Shown here one piece after another: positions 39,563-48,454 of a stretch of DNA of 64,000 bases. Position numbers and translations under genes: made by a program. The notes under the pieces are model-generated. The model was not told the origin of the DNA. It was given only the letters and a program-made list of their open reading frames with translations, and ran no database searches. Each line of letters opens with the position of its first letter. The first letter of the stretch is position 1. Source of the DNA: Streptococcus infantis (GTDB lineage: Bacteria > Bacillota > Bacilli > Lactobacillales > Streptococcaceae); contig NZ_JAHZPZ010000002.1 of assembly GCF_019929665.1 (NCBI RefSeq), positions 248,001 through 312,000 of the forward strand. Direction: 5' to 3'.

Positions 39563-40066
39563 TTATTTCAACTTATCCGTTTCGTAAGTATGAACCAGTT
39601 CGAGACCCGCAAAATTTTGTTGACGAAGGGCCTCATAGACAATCATACATACCGTATTGGATACATTGAGACTACGGACATGTTCATCATTCATAGGAAT
39701 TCTGAGAGCTTTTTCAGGATGTTCCCGCATAAATTCCTCAGGCAAACCTTTATCTTCACGTCCAAAAAGAAAATAATGGTTTCCTTCTATCGTGAATTCA
39801 GCATCTGAATAGACCTTTTCTGCAAACTTGGAAATCAAGTAGAGTTGACCATCCATTTTTTTCATAAATTCATCTAAACTATCATAAAAATAGATCTCAA
39901 GTTTGTCCCAATAGTCTAGCCCGGCTCGCTTCATTTTACGATCATCAATCGGAAAGCCCATCGGTTTGATAATATGAAGAGGCGCATTCGTCGCCGCACA
40001 GGTTCGTGCAATATTCCCCGTATTTTGTGGAATTTGTGGTTCAAACAATACAATATGATTGGCCAT
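39563..40066 (-). CDS. trmL: TrmL, tRNA (cytidine/uridine-34-2'-O)-methyltransferase
   Basis: This 167-aa SPOUT enzyme methylates the wobble base of certain leucine tRNAs. The family motifs are [16 protein letters not shown] (about residues 7-22), [15 protein letters not shown] (about 95-110) and [25 protein letters not shown] (about 120-145), which forms the SAM-binding trefoil knot. Length matches TrmL. The start at 40066 (MANH) is chosen for the site AGAGGAAG; upstream in-frame codons belong to the leader. Leader contains a terminator-like hairpin. Confidence 0.93.
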   Translation of the reverse strand: MANHIVLFEPQIPQNTGNIARTCAATNAPLHIIKPMGFPIDDRKMKRAGLDYWDKLEIYFYDSLDEFMKKMDGQLYLISKFAEKVYSDAEFTIEGNHYFLFGREDKGLPEEFMREHPEKALRIPMNDEHVRSLNVSNTVCMIVYEALRQQNFAGLELVHTYETDKLK

Positions 40067-40089
40067 GCCTTGCTTCCTCTCACTAGTGC

Positions 40090-40136
40090 AAAAAAATAGC
40101 CACACTGCCCGGAGTCAAGCTCAGCAAACAGCGTGG
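40090..40136 (-). promoter_or_regulatory. Attenuator-like terminator in the trmL leader
   Basis: CCACGCTG (40136-40129) pairs with CAGTGTGG (40107-40100), followed by CTATTTTTTT on the minus strand, 24 bases before the trmL ATG. Just upstream GTTAA/TTAAC (40152-40136) forms a competing hairpin whose arm overlaps the terminator. This layout resembles a cis-regulatory leader, possibly the 23S-methyl RNA motif reported upstream of rRNA methyltransferase genes in Lactobacillales, but I cannot confirm that match. Confidence 0.55.
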
Positions 40137-40197
40137 TTAAGGCGTCGTTAACTTACCTCACAACAGGTTTGAAGTAAATCAGCGAAACTACTTTTTT

Positions 40198-40225
40198 AGT
40201 ATAACACTTTCAGCCTGATTGTCAA
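40198..40225 (-). promoter_or_regulatory. Promoter of trmL
   Basis: TTGACA (40220-40225) and extended -10 TGTTATACT (40206-40198) with a 16-base spacer on the minus strand. It gives a leader of about 125 bases before trmL. Confidence 0.8.
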
Positions 40226-40269
40226 TAGAAATGACTTGATTTTTTCATTTTTTTTACAAGCATATTTAC

Positions 40270-40291
40270 AAAAGTTAAAATTTTAACTTTT
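40270..40291. promoter_or_regulatory. Perfect 22-bp palindrome between trmL and trkA
   Basis: The half site AAAAGTTAAAA is followed at once by its exact reverse complement, centred between 40280 and 40281. It lies 45 bases upstream of the trmL -35 and about 200 bases before trkA. It looks like an operator for a dimeric regulator. The rest of the interval 40226-40490 is AT-rich, with a weak trkA -10 (TATGAT, 40453-40458) and nothing else recognised. Confidence 0.4.
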
Positions 40292-40490
40292 AGCAAGCAA
40301 TATCATAGAATTTACATAGATTAAGAATTTTCGGAACAAGTATTTTCATAAACATATGATGTTTAAAGCAAAATATTTGTTCGAATTCCCCTAATCCCTT
40401 TATTAAAGAAGGAAGCAGTCGGTTGTTAAGTGCATTTTTTTCTAAAAAAAGGTATGATAGAGACATATTGAAAAAGTAGGTTAACTAACT

Positions 40491-41840
40491 ATGAAGATTA
40501 TTCTTGTCGGAGGGGGAAAAGTAGGTTCTGCCCTCTGTCGTTCACTGGTTGCTGACAACCATGATGTTGTCTTAATTGAACAGAACGAAACTGTTCTAAA
40601 ATACTTGACCAGCCGTTTTGATATTATGGGAATCGCAGGTAACGGAGCTGACTTTGCTATGTTAGAAGCAGCCAATGTTCAAGATTGTGATATTTTCATT
40701 GCTATGACTCAATATGACGAGGTCAATATGGTTTCGGCTGTTTTAGCCAAAAAAATGGGAGCAAAGGAAACCATTGTTCGTGTTCGAAATCCTGAATATT
40801 CTAATCCTTACTTTAAAGAAAAAAACATTCTCGGATTTTCACTCATTGTAAACCCTGAACTCCTAGCTGCTCGTGCCATTGCAAATATCATTGACTTCCC
40901 GAACGCTCTATCCGTTGAACGTTTCGTGGGTGGCTTGGTTAGCCTGATGGAATTCGTCGTTCGAGAAGATAGCAATATTTGTCAGATGTCCATTGCTGAT
41001 TTTCGTAAAAAGTTCGGTAACGTTATCATCTGTGCTATTGAACGCGATCATAAACTGATGATTCCTAGTGGCGATGTTATTTTACAAGATAAAGACCGCA
41101 TCTTTGTAACAGGACATCGTGTCGATATGATGCTATTCCACAACTATCTCAAATCCAGAGTCGTCAAGAGCTTGCTCATCATTGGGGCTGGTAAGATTGC
41201 TTACTACCTACTAGGTATTTTAAAAGACAGTCGAATTGACACAAAAGTAATCGAGGTCAACCAAGAAAGAGCTGTCTTCTTTAGTGAAAAATTCCCTAAA
41301 CTCTATATCGTTCAAGGGGATGGAACAACTAAAGACACGCTCTTAGAAGAAAGTGCTCAGAACTACGATGCTGTTGCCACTCTGACTGGAGTCGACGAGG
41401 AAAACATCATTACATCTATGTTCTTGGATAGTATTGGCGTTCAAAAAAACATTACCAAAGTTAACCGTACTAGTCTCTTGGAAATTATCCACGCGACGGA
41501 TTTCTCAAGTATCATCACCCCTAAAACAATCGCTGTTGATACCATCATGCACTTTATCCATGGTCGTGTAAATGCGCAATATTCTGACCTTCAAGCTATG
41601 CACCATCTAGCAAATGGACAGGTAGAAACTCTTCAATTCCTAATCAAGGAAGCCAATAAAATGACTGGCAAGCCTTTAACTCAATTGAAGCTCAAAAAGG
41701 ATGTCTTGATTGCTGCTATTATCCGCAATGGGAAAACGATCTTCCCAACAGGAGAAGATACCCTCCAGGTCGGTGATAAGCTAGTGGTTATCACTTTGCT
41801 TTCAAATATCACCAAGATTTATGATTTGTTAGAGAGGTAA
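40491..41840 (+). CDS. trkA: TrkA, K+ uptake regulatory subunit
   Basis: This 449-aa peripheral protein gates the TrkH channel. It has two repeats, each with an NAD-binding RCK domain (KIILVGGGKVGSALCRSL at the N-terminus; LLIIGAGKIAYYLLG near residue 228) and a C-terminal TrkA-C domain (SLMEFVVREDSN; GDKLVVITL at the end). The double-length form is the full TrkA and not the single KtrA. It is 3 bases before trkH. Confidence 0.95.
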   Translation: MKIILVGGGKVGSALCRSLVADNHDVVLIEQNETVLKYLTSRFDIMGIAGNGADFAMLEAANVQDCDIFIAMTQYDEVNMVSAVLAKKMGAKETIVRVRNPEYSNPYFKEKNILGFSLIVNPELLAARAIANIIDFPNALSVERFVGGLVSLMEFVVREDSNICQMSIADFRKKFGNVIICAIERDHKLMIPSGDVILQDKDRIFVTGHRVDMMLFHNYLKSRVVKSLLIIGAGKIAYYLLGILKDSRIDTKVIEVNQERAVFFSEKFPKLYIVQGDGTTKDTLLEESAQNYDAVATLTGVDEENIITSMFLDSIGVQKNITKVNRTSLLEIIHATDFSSIITPKTIAVDTIMHFIHGRVNAQYSDLQAMHHLANGQVETLQFLIKEANKMTGKPLTQLKLKKDVLIAAIIRNGKTIFPTGEDTLQVGDKLVVITLLSNITKIYDLLER

Positions 41841-41843
41841 GCT

Positions 41844-43283
41844 ATGAATAGAAGTATGGTACGCTTTCTTCTTGCAAAGCTACTCTTGATTGAAGCTGGG
41901 CTACTTTTAGTTCCGGTTGGTATTGCTCTTTACTATCGAGAATCTAATCAAGTTTTTACAGCTCTTTTCTCTACCATCGGGATTCTTGTTGTCCTAGGTC
42001 TTCTCGGAATCATCAGTAAGCCTAAAAAACAACGTATCTATGCTAAAGAAGGAGTCTTAATTGTTGCCCTATGTTGGATCCTCTGGTCTTTCTTTGGCTC
42101 CCTTCCCTTTGTCTTTTCAGGCCAAATCCCCAATTTTATAGATGCCTTCTTCGAAACTAGTTCCGGCTTCACTACTACGGGAGCAACTATCTTAAATGAT
42201 GTTTCTGTCTTAAGCCGTTCGCTTCTATTTTGGCGGAGCTTTACCCACCTCATCGGAGGTATGGGGGTGCTAGTTTTTGCCCTAGCTATTATGGACAATG
42301 CTAAAAACAGTCACTTAGAGGTTATGAAGGCCGAGGTTCCTGGACCAGTATTTGGTAAGGTGGTGTCTAAGCTAAAAAATACAGCACAAATCCTCTACAT
42401 CCTATATCTGGCAATGTTCGCCCTCTTTGTAGTGATTTATTATCTGGCTGGTATGCCACTCTACGATAGTTTTGTCATCGCTATGGGAACTGCTGGGACT
42501 GGTGGTTTCACTGTTTACAATGATGGAATCGCCCACTATAATAGTTCTCTCATTACCTATCTGACGAGTGTTGGGGTCTTGATGTTTGGTGTCAACTTCA
42601 ACCTCTACTACTATCTCATGCTTCGTCGAGTCAAGGAATTCTTTTTCGATGAGGAGCTTCGTGCTTATCTCTTGATTGTCGTCGTTTCTACCGGCTTAAT
42701 TACTCTCAATACACTCCACCTTTATAGTGGCGTTTCACAAAGTTTTGAGATGGCCTTCTTCCATGTTTCTAATATCATCACTACAACTGGTTTCGGTTAC
42801 GGAAACATAACCAATTGGCCTTTATTTTCTCAGTATATCCTACTGATGTTGATGGCGATTGGTGGTTCTGCTGGCTCTACTGCTGGTGGTCTCAAAGTGA
42901 TGCGTGGAGTTATTCTAGCTAAAATTGCTAAAAATCAATTTTTGTCTACCATATCCCCTCACCGTGTTTTAACTCTCCATGTTAACCAAACGGTAATTGA
43001 TAAGGATACCCAGCACAAGATTCTCAAGTACTTTGTAGTTTACGTCATGATTCTACTCAGCTTAATATTCATTATCAGTTTAGATGCTGACAATTTAATG
43101 ATTGTTACGAGTGCCGTTTTAAGTTGCTTTAACAATATCGGCCCAATTCTCGGAACAACTGCAAGTTTCTCAATTTTTAGTCCATTTTCAAAACTCCTCC
43201 TATCCTTTGCAATGATTGCAGGACGTCTTGAAATTTATCCAATCATATTACTCTTTATGAAGCGAACCTGGTCTAAGCGTTAG
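41844..43283 (+). CDS. trkH: TrkH, K+ uptake channel subunit
   Basis: This 479-aa polytopic membrane protein has four pore repeats with conserved glycine filters, seen as TSSGFTTTGATI (about residue 105), TAGTGGFTVYNDG (about 215), TTTGFGYGNI (about 313) and FNNIGPILG (about 430). It imports potassium and is controlled by TrkA, encoded directly upstream. The pair is needed for osmotic adaptation. Confidence 0.95.
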   Translation: MNRSMVRFLLAKLLLIEAGLLLVPVGIALYYRESNQVFTALFSTIGILVVLGLLGIISKPKKQRIYAKEGVLIVALCWILWSFFGSLPFVFSGQIPNFIDAFFETSSGFTTTGATILNDVSVLSRSLLFWRSFTHLIGGMGVLVFALAIMDNAKNSHLEVMKAEVPGPVFGKVVSKLKNTAQILYILYLAMFALFVVIYYLAGMPLYDSFVIAMGTAGTGGFTVYNDGIAHYNSSLITYLTSVGVLMFGVNFNLYYYLMLRRVKEFFFDEELRAYLLIVVVSTGLITLNTLHLYSGVSQSFEMAFFHVSNIITTTGFGYGNITNWPLFSQYILLMLMAIGGSAGSTAGGLKVMRGVILAKIAKNQFLSTISPHRVLTLHVNQTVIDKDTQHKILKYFVVYVMILLSLIFIISLDADNLMIVTSAVLSCFNNIGPILGTTASFSIFSPFSKLLLSFAMIAGRLEIYPIILLFMKRTWSKR

Positions 43284-43296
43284 CAATGTTATTATC

Positions 43297-43336
43297 AAAA
43301 AGCACATCCTTCAAAAAATTGAGGGATGTGCTTTTT
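43297..43336 (+). terminator. Terminator of trkAH
   Basis: AAAAAGCACATCC pairs with GGATGTGCTTTTT around a loop containing AAAAAATT, 14 bases after the trkH stop. Confidence 0.85.
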
Positions 43337-43451
43337 ATGTGAACAGTATTTTTAAAAAAGACAGTTGAGAGTCAAAAAATAACACTTGGGAAAAAGATGA
43401 TTTTTCATGAATCATTTTAGTTATAATTTTTAAAAAACGTAGGGGTTTTAT

Positions 43452-44078
43452 ATGGAAAAAATGAACAAATCAATCCAACTTCTTTTATTGATTTCCTTGG
43501 TCTACTTAGGCTGCTGTAGTTGCTTAGTTTGGCCTGGTATTGCTTTAACACTCAAACAATCCTGCTTTTACTTTTTACTCCTCTTAATGTTATTAGCAGG
43601 TATCTGTACATTTATCCACTATCTTTCAGGACATGATCATGTGAATAGTCAGCTACACAATCGTAGTCGATCCTTCTTTTTATTGTATAGCAGCATGGTT
43701 ATCATTAACGTTGCTGGAGTCTGTTTTATTTTATTTGAAAGCATAAGCACTGACACTCTACTACAAAAAGAAATCGTTGACTTGTTACTCATCTCTTTCT
43801 TTTTCCTTTTCGGACTTGATATTGCTACCTTTCTGCCGTTAAACAAATGGAGAAAATTACCAACTCATAAAAAGACAGGCAGGCTAACAACCCTTATCTT
43901 TCTTAGTTTATTTTTTCTGCACAATCCTTTAACCATACTTTCTGTCAGTTTTTATATCCTTTTGGGAGTCAGCTTTCTAAACTTTTTATTTCCTAAAACC
44001 TTAAGACAAGATTTATCATTTTATAGTCATTTAATTCGAAACATCTTACTTGTATTATCGACACTTATGTTCTGGTAG
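43452..44078 (+). CDS. Uncharacterised membrane protein (208 aa)
   Basis: I do not recognise this family. The protein has about six hydrophobic spans in 208 residues, few charged residues, and Cys-rich first span (LGCCSCLVW). TAGGGG lies 8 bases before the ATG. A TATAAT at 43422-43427 is the probable -10, and an inverted repeat ATGATT/AATCAT (43397-43415) lies upstream. It is monocistronic or read with the CPBP gene that follows 60 bases later and has its own -10. Confidence 0.7.
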   Translation: MEKMNKSIQLLLLISLVYLGCCSCLVWPGIALTLKQSCFYFLLLLMLLAGICTFIHYLSGHDHVNSQLHNRSRSFFLLYSSMVIINVAGVCFILFESISTDTLLQKEIVDLLLISFFFLFGLDIATFLPLNKWRKLPTHKKTGRLTTLIFLSLFFLHNPLTILSVSFYILLGVSFLNFLFPKTLRQDLSFYSHLIRNILLVLSTLMFW

Positions 44079-44102
44079 TTAATAGAATTCCTATCCAAAG
44101 TA

Positions 44103-44111
44103 TGCTATAAT
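44103..44111 (+). promoter_or_regulatory. Extended -10 promoter of the CPBP protease gene
   Basis: TGCTATAAT at 44103-44111 precedes an AGGAG ribosome site (44126-44130) and the ATG at 44139. Confidence 0.6.
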
Positions 44112-44138
44112 GAAATAAATTTTTTAGGAGATATATGA

Positions 44139-44843
44139 ATGAATTTTTTTAAAGATTATCGTAAACGATTGATTTGGCTAGGAATCTTTATTGTGGCAAT
44201 GGCCCTATCGCAAGTTCCTATCGTGACTTTAATGTTACTTCAAAAAACGCAACTTGGATCTATCTGGTCATCTCTAATAGTGGGGCTTGTCTCTACCGCT
44301 ATTGTTACACTCTTTTTATATGGTGCTCACAAAAGTAAGTTATTAAATCTAAAATCGAAACTCTTTACTATTAATGACGCCCCTCGAATTGCTCTTAGTT
44401 ATGTAGCCATTGTCACAGGAAATCTGATTGGTGCGATTTGGTTACAACTTCTGAAGCAAACAACTACTTCGAATCAAGAGGCTATCAATAGCATCATGTC
44501 AGAAAGCTCTCTAATTTCCAGCATTTTCGTGGTTGCAATAGTGGCACCTATTTGTGAGGAAGTTATCTGTCGAGGTATCATCCCTACTAAACTCTTCGAA
44601 GGATACGAGAAAATTGGATATATTTTCGGTTGGTTTCTCTTCACTATAGCCCATATACCAAATAATCTTCCTTCTTTCTTGATCTATGGCTGGATGTCTG
44701 CAGTCCTAACTTGGACTGCCTATCGCACCAAACGACTAGAGATGTCTATCTTACTGCACCTAGTGAATAATGGAGTCAGCATTCTATTGCTTATCCTCCT
44801 TACATTCCTTATCAAGGTTGTTGGTATAGATGCCATTCAATAA
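44139..44843 (+). CDS. CPBP-family intramembrane metalloprotease
   Basis: This 234-aa membrane protein belongs to the CPBP/CAAX protease (Abi) family. The key motifs are EEVICRGII (about residues 140-148), FTIAHIPNN (about 168) and the later LHLVNNG (about 207). Relatives cleave within membranes or protect against bacteriocins. A nearby ATG at 44135 opens only five codons; the ORF from 44139 is used. Substrate unknown. Confidence 0.88.
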   Translation: MNFFKDYRKRLIWLGIFIVAMALSQVPIVTLMLLQKTQLGSIWSSLIVGLVSTAIVTLFLYGAHKSKLLNLKSKLFTINDAPRIALSYVAIVTGNLIGAIWLQLLKQTTTSNQEAINSIMSESSLISSIFVVAIVAPICEEVICRGIIPTKLFEGYEKIGYIFGWFLFTIAHIPNNLPSFLIYGWMSAVLTWTAYRTKRLEMSILLHLVNNGVSILLLILLTFLIKVVGIDAIQ

Positions 44844-44860
44844 ATGAAGGTTCCACTACT

Positions 44861-44899
44861 AAAAAAAGACTAGGAATTCAATAGTTTCCTAGTCTTTTT
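44861..44899 (+). terminator. Terminator of the CPBP protease gene
   Basis: AAAAAGACTAGGAA pairs with TTTCCTAGTCTTTTT; T-run on the plus strand, 18 bases after the stop. Confidence 0.85.
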
Positions 44900-44927
44900 G
44901 TTTATTCTTTGAGTGATTCCAAACTAA

Positions 44928-45079
44928 GTTAATGAGGCAGGTAGCTAGACTACTTTCTAACTATTACGACACGAAGAGGCGAAAACGATTATTTTTCGCC
45001 GATGAGTTAGTGAGGCAGTTAGGCAAGTCTTATAGGACTTGCCGTAGTCTACTTAGATTGCTTTGCAATCAAGTAGACT
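44928..45079. repeat. Cluster of hairpins next to prfC, with an internal direct repeat
   Basis: Three strong hairpins stand in a row: GGCGAAAA/TTTTCGCC (44978-45000), GGCAAGTC/GACTTGCC (45022-45043) and a 15-bp stem with one bulged A, AGTCTACTT+GATTGC/GCAATC+AAGTAGACT (45046-45079). A direct repeat TTARTGAGGCAGKTAG occurs at 44929 and 45008. None has a T-tract. The third ends 7 bases after the prfC stop. This may be a small repeat element or a structured 3' end; I cannot name it. Confidence 0.5.
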
Positions 45080-45086
45080 TACTGAA

Positions 45087-46631
45087 TCACATCTTCTCTT
45101 CCAACTCCACATCTGGATACTTGTCCGCAAACCAGCGGAGGGCAAAGTCATTTTCGAAAAGGAAGACAGGTTGGTCAAAGCGGTCCTTGGCCAAGATGTT
45201 TCGACTTGAAGACATACGTTCATCTAAATCTTCTGGTTTAATCCAACGAACTGTCTTTTTACCCATTGGAGTCATGACAACTTCAGCGTTATACTCGCCT
45301 TCCATACGGTGTTTAAAGACTTCGAACTGGAGTTGTCCAACAGCACCTAGCATATACTCACCTGTTTGGTAATTCTTATAAAGCTGGATGGCTCCTTCTT
45401 GCACCAACTGTTCCATTCCCTTGTGGAAGGATTTTTGTTTCATAACGTTCTTAGGAGAAACCTTCATGAAAATCTCTGGAGTAAAGGTTGGCAGGGGCTC
45501 AAACTCAAACTTGTTTTTCCCAACAGTTAACGTATCTCCAACCTGGTAGGTACCTGTATCATAAACCCCGATAATATCTCCAGCTACGGCATTGGTTACA
45601 TTTTCACGACTTTCAGCCATAAACTGAGTGACGTTAGATAATTTAGCTCCCTTACCAGTACGAGGCAAATTGGCACTCATACCGCGCTCAAATTCACCCG
45701 ATACAATACGAACAAATGCGATACGGTCACGGTGACGAGGGTCCATGTTGGCTTGAATTTTAAAGACAAATCCTGAGAAGTCCTTATCATAAGGTTCGAC
45801 AAGTTCACCGTCTGTTTTCTTGTGTCCATGAGGTTCTGGAGCAAACTTGAGGAAGGTTTCAAGGAAGGTCTGCACCCCAAAATTAGTCAAGGCCGAGCCA
45901 AAGAAGACTGGTGTCAAATCACCTGCAAGAATGGCTTCCTCTGAGAATTCATTTCCTGCTTCATTCAAAAGCTCAATATCGTCTTTCACTTGTTCGTAGA
46001 ATGGATTGCTAGCAAAGAGTTTATCGCCATCTTCTAGGCTGGCAAAACGTTCATCCCCTTTATAGAGTTCCAAACGTTGGTTATAGAGGTCATAGAGCCC
46101 CTCAAAGGCTTTCCCCATCCCTATTGGCCAGTTCATTGGATAACTTGCAATACCCAAGACTTCTTCCAATTCTTGCAAGAGATCTAGTGGTTCACGACCG
46201 TCACGGTCCAACTTATTCATAAAGGTAAAGACTGGAATCCCGCGGTGTTTGACAACCTCAAACAATTTCTTGGTTTGGGTCTCGATACCTTTGGCAGAGT
46301 CCACTACCATGACCGCAGCATCCACCGCCATCAAGGTACGATAGGTATCCTCTGAGAAGTCCTCGTGCCCTGGAGTGTCTAGGATGTTTACCCGTTTCCC
46401 ATCGTAGTCAAACTGCATGACAGATGAGGTTACCGAAATCCCACGTTGTTTCTCGATATCCATCCAGTCTGACTTAGCAAAGTTTCCTGTTTTCTTCCCT
46501 TTTACAGTACCTGCCTCACGAATCTCTCCCCCAAAATAGAGCAATTGCTCAGTGATGGTTGTTTTCCCCGCGTCCGGGTGAGAGATGATGGCAAAGGTAC
46601 GGCGTTTCTTAATTTCTTCTTGAATACTCAT
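45087..46631 (-). CDS. prfC: Peptide chain release factor 3
   Basis: This 514-aa GTPase recycles RF1 and RF2 from the ribosome. GTPase motifs are [13 protein letters not shown] (G1, about residues 17-29), [11 protein letters not shown] (switch I), [12 protein letters not shown] (G3) and MNKLDR (G4, about 140). The C-terminal RF3 domain follows. A good promoter lies at 46747-46719. The gene ends right at the hairpin cluster. Confidence 0.97.
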   Translation of the reverse strand: MSIQEEIKKRRTFAIISHPDAGKTTITEQLLYFGGEIREAGTVKGKKTGNFAKSDWMDIEKQRGISVTSSVMQFDYDGKRVNILDTPGHEDFSEDTYRTLMAVDAAVMVVDSAKGIETQTKKLFEVVKHRGIPVFTFMNKLDRDGREPLDLLQELEEVLGIASYPMNWPIGMGKAFEGLYDLYNQRLELYKGDERFASLEDGDKLFASNPFYEQVKDDIELLNEAGNEFSEEAILAGDLTPVFFGSALTNFGVQTFLETFLKFAPEPHGHKKTDGELVEPYDKDFSGFVFKIQANMDPRHRDRIAFVRIVSGEFERGMSANLPRTGKGAKLSNVTQFMAESRENVTNAVAGDIIGVYDTGTYQVGDTLTVGKNKFEFEPLPTFTPEIFMKVSPKNVMKQKSFHKGMEQLVQEGAIQLYKNYQTGEYMLGAVGQLQFEVFKHRMEGEYNAEVVMTPMGKKTVRWIKPEDLDERMSSSRNILAKDRFDQPVFLFENDFALRWFADKYPDVELEEKM

Positions 46632-46718
46632 AAGTTCTCTTTCTTTCTACTTTTTTAATGATTTCAATTTATAATCACTCTTTATTACATCGGACCCTAA
46701 CATTCCTTTCAACACTCC

Positions 46719-46747
46719 ATTATATCGGATTTTAGAGAGTTTTTCAA
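46719..46747 (-). promoter_or_regulatory. Promoter of prfC
   Basis: TTGAAA (46742-46747) and TATAAT (46719-46724) with a 17-base spacer on the minus strand, giving a leader of about 80 bases. Confidence 0.8.
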
Positions 46748-46760
46748 TTGCTTACACAAG

Positions 46761-46788
46761 AAAAAGCAGGTCAAGATACTAGACCTGC
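46761..46788 (-). terminator. Terminator of the YwaF pair
   Basis: GCAGGTC/GACCTGC stem followed by TTTTT on the minus strand, about 50 bases after the second YwaF-like gene. Confidence 0.8.
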
Positions 46789-46840
46789 TCTTCAGATTCT
46801 TTTGTTCAATATTTATTTTGTATCTCTAGTTACAATCTCT

Positions 46841-47533
46841 TCAAAATTTAATTTTTTCTAGAGCAATTTTCTTTTGCCAACGTTTTTTAAACAAGATATC
46901 AAAAAGTACTAGGGCTGCAGATAGAATGATTGAAACCAGAAGATACTTTATCCATATAGGGGCATTTGGAATAAACGGCGTCGTATTCAAAAGCCCGTAA
47001 TTTCCACCTGTCACTTGATTGACCCCAACTAGGAAAAGGTTGAGAATAAAAGTGTAGGCGATAATTCGATACTTTTTCAGCAAGGTCTTATCGTAGTGAT
47101 TCATGAGATAGACCAGGGAATTGACCAAGAGGGCATAATGGCCAATCAGGAAAGAAAAGCTGGTAATATGCGGAAAGTCATAGGGGTCAAAAACAGGGTA
47201 GCCCAAGGCAAATACTGCTCCACTTGCTCCCAAAAGGGCAAAATACTGCTTGGTCTTCCATTTGTCAGGTAAGAAAACAACCGCGAACATGGCCAAACGG
47301 CAATGGTAAAGAGGCAGGCTGTTCGAAAATGGAATGCTAAAACCTATATACCAAGTATAAAGAGCTAGCAGTTGCGCTATTTGAATCCACTTAAACAATC
47401 GAACAAATTTGGGGTTTTTGTAGTAAGTAAGAGAAGCATAAATAGACAAGGCGAGAAGGCCTATCATAACTCCATACCAAAAAATCGAAATAGGCGGTGG
47501 CGTCGTTTGGGTTCTTGTAATAAAATGATGCAT
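46841..47533 (-). CDS. YwaF/TIGR02206-type membrane protein, copy 2
   Basis: This 230-aa protein has about seven hydrophobic spans. The family pattern is clear in LPLYHCRLAMF (about residue 78), GYPVFDPYDFPH, GHYALLVNSLVYL and VTGGNYGLLNTTPF (about 180). It is a paralogue of the gene at 47568-48242, 34 bases upstream on the same strand. YwaF-type proteins have no proven role. Confidence 0.82.
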   Translation of the reverse strand: MHHFITRTQTTPPPISIFWYGVMIGLLALSIYASLTYYKNPKFVRLFKWIQIAQLLALYTWYIGFSIPFSNSLPLYHCRLAMFAVVFLPDKWKTKQYFALLGASGAVFALGYPVFDPYDFPHITSFSFLIGHYALLVNSLVYLMNHYDKTLLKKYRIIAYTFILNLFLVGVNQVTGGNYGLLNTTPFIPNAPIWIKYLLVSIILSAALVLFDILFKKRWQKKIALEKIKF

Positions 47534-47567
47534 AAAGTCTCCTTAAGGTAACGAATTCAGTTGTATA

Positions 47568-48242
47568 TTAACTATTCTTATGTTTATATTCAGCGAGTTG
47601 ATTGATAAGGATGAGAATACCTGTCATCAAACTGGTCACTATCAAATAGTTAAGCAAACTACCATGATCCCCAATCACAGGTAGCTTGCTCATAAAGCCA
47701 TAATTTCCTCCTGTCAAGAGGTTGGCTATCAAGATAATGGCATTAACTCCAAGAGTCATCTGGCATATTTTCCAAGTATCCCCTTTTTCAACTTTATAAT
47801 ATCTAACAAGATAAATCAAGCAGTTAGCCAAGAGGGCCCAATGTCCGAAAACATTGTTCACAGACGAAACATGAGGGAAAGGAAAAGGATAAAAGACTGG
47901 ATAAACCAAGGCCATAATAGAACCAAAAACTCCAACCAGGGCAAAATATTGCTTGAAAAAGGTCTTATTAGGGGCAAAAAGAATCATCCACATAGCCATG
48001 CGACTATGGTAAAAAGGGAGAGCCTCAGATAGGGGCAGACGTGCAGCAATATACCAAGCGTTGATAATAAGCAACTGAATCAATTGTCCCCAATACCAAA
48101 AGTTTCTGTAACCTTTAGATGATGCGAAACGAATCGATAAAACAGCTATAATTACCAAAGAAGTAGGTAATAAAAAGTACCAGGCTCCCAAATGAGGAGG
48201 AACTGTCTTTTTACTGGTAAAAAGCAACTCCCAAAGCGTCAT
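47568..48242 (-). CDS. YwaF/TIGR02206-type membrane protein, copy 1
   Basis: This 224-aa paralogue has the same layout and shared blocks: LPFYHSRMAMWMILFAPNK, YPVFYPFPFPHV, GHWALLANCLIYL and LTGGNYGFMSKLP. Cys in the LYHCR motif of copy 2 is Ser here. Both genes run from one promoter (48360-48332) to one terminator. The blocks are alike but overall identity is moderate, so the duplication is old. Confidence 0.82.
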   Translation of the reverse strand: MTLWELLFTSKKTVPPHLGAWYFLLPTSLVIIAVLSIRFASSKGYRNFWYWGQLIQLLIINAWYIAARLPLSEALPFYHSRMAMWMILFAPNKTFFKQYFALVGVFGSIMALVYPVFYPFPFPHVSSVNNVFGHWALLANCLIYLVRYYKVEKGDTWKICQMTLGVNAIILIANLLTGGNYGFMSKLPVIGDHGSLLNYLIVTSLMTGILILINQLAEYKHKNS

Positions 48243-48331
48243 ATGTCATCCTTAACGTGTTCTAGTTGAGTCAATGCTACATCCTTTTTTCCAACTAGAA
48301 ACGACTGTTATTCTTTCTTCTAATTTCAACC

Positions 48332-48360
48332 ATTATATCGAATTAAAAAGGGTTTGGCAA
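48332..48360 (-). promoter_or_regulatory. Promoter of the YwaF pair
   Basis: TTGCCA (48355-48360) and TATAAT (48332-48337) with a 17-base spacer on the minus strand, divergent from gatC. Confidence 0.75.
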
Positions 48361-48405
48361 TTTCTATTTCTTTTTAGCTTGACTTGTCTTATTTAGGGGA
48401 AAATA

Positions 48406-48414
48406 TGGTAAAAT
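48406..48414 (+). promoter_or_regulatory. Extended -10 promoter of gatCAB
   Basis: TGGTAAAAT at 48406-48414, plus strand, 40 bases before gatC; TTGTCT upstream is spaced too far (19) for a good -35. Confidence 0.55.
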
Positions 48415-48454
48415 AGAACAGATAAAGAATCATCATTTCACGAAAGGATATCCG

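Noticed and set aside
44932-45372. 146-aa plus-strand ORF beginning in the hairpin cluster
   Set aside because: Most of it is antisense to the end of prfC and its start is inside the hairpin array without a ribosome site.
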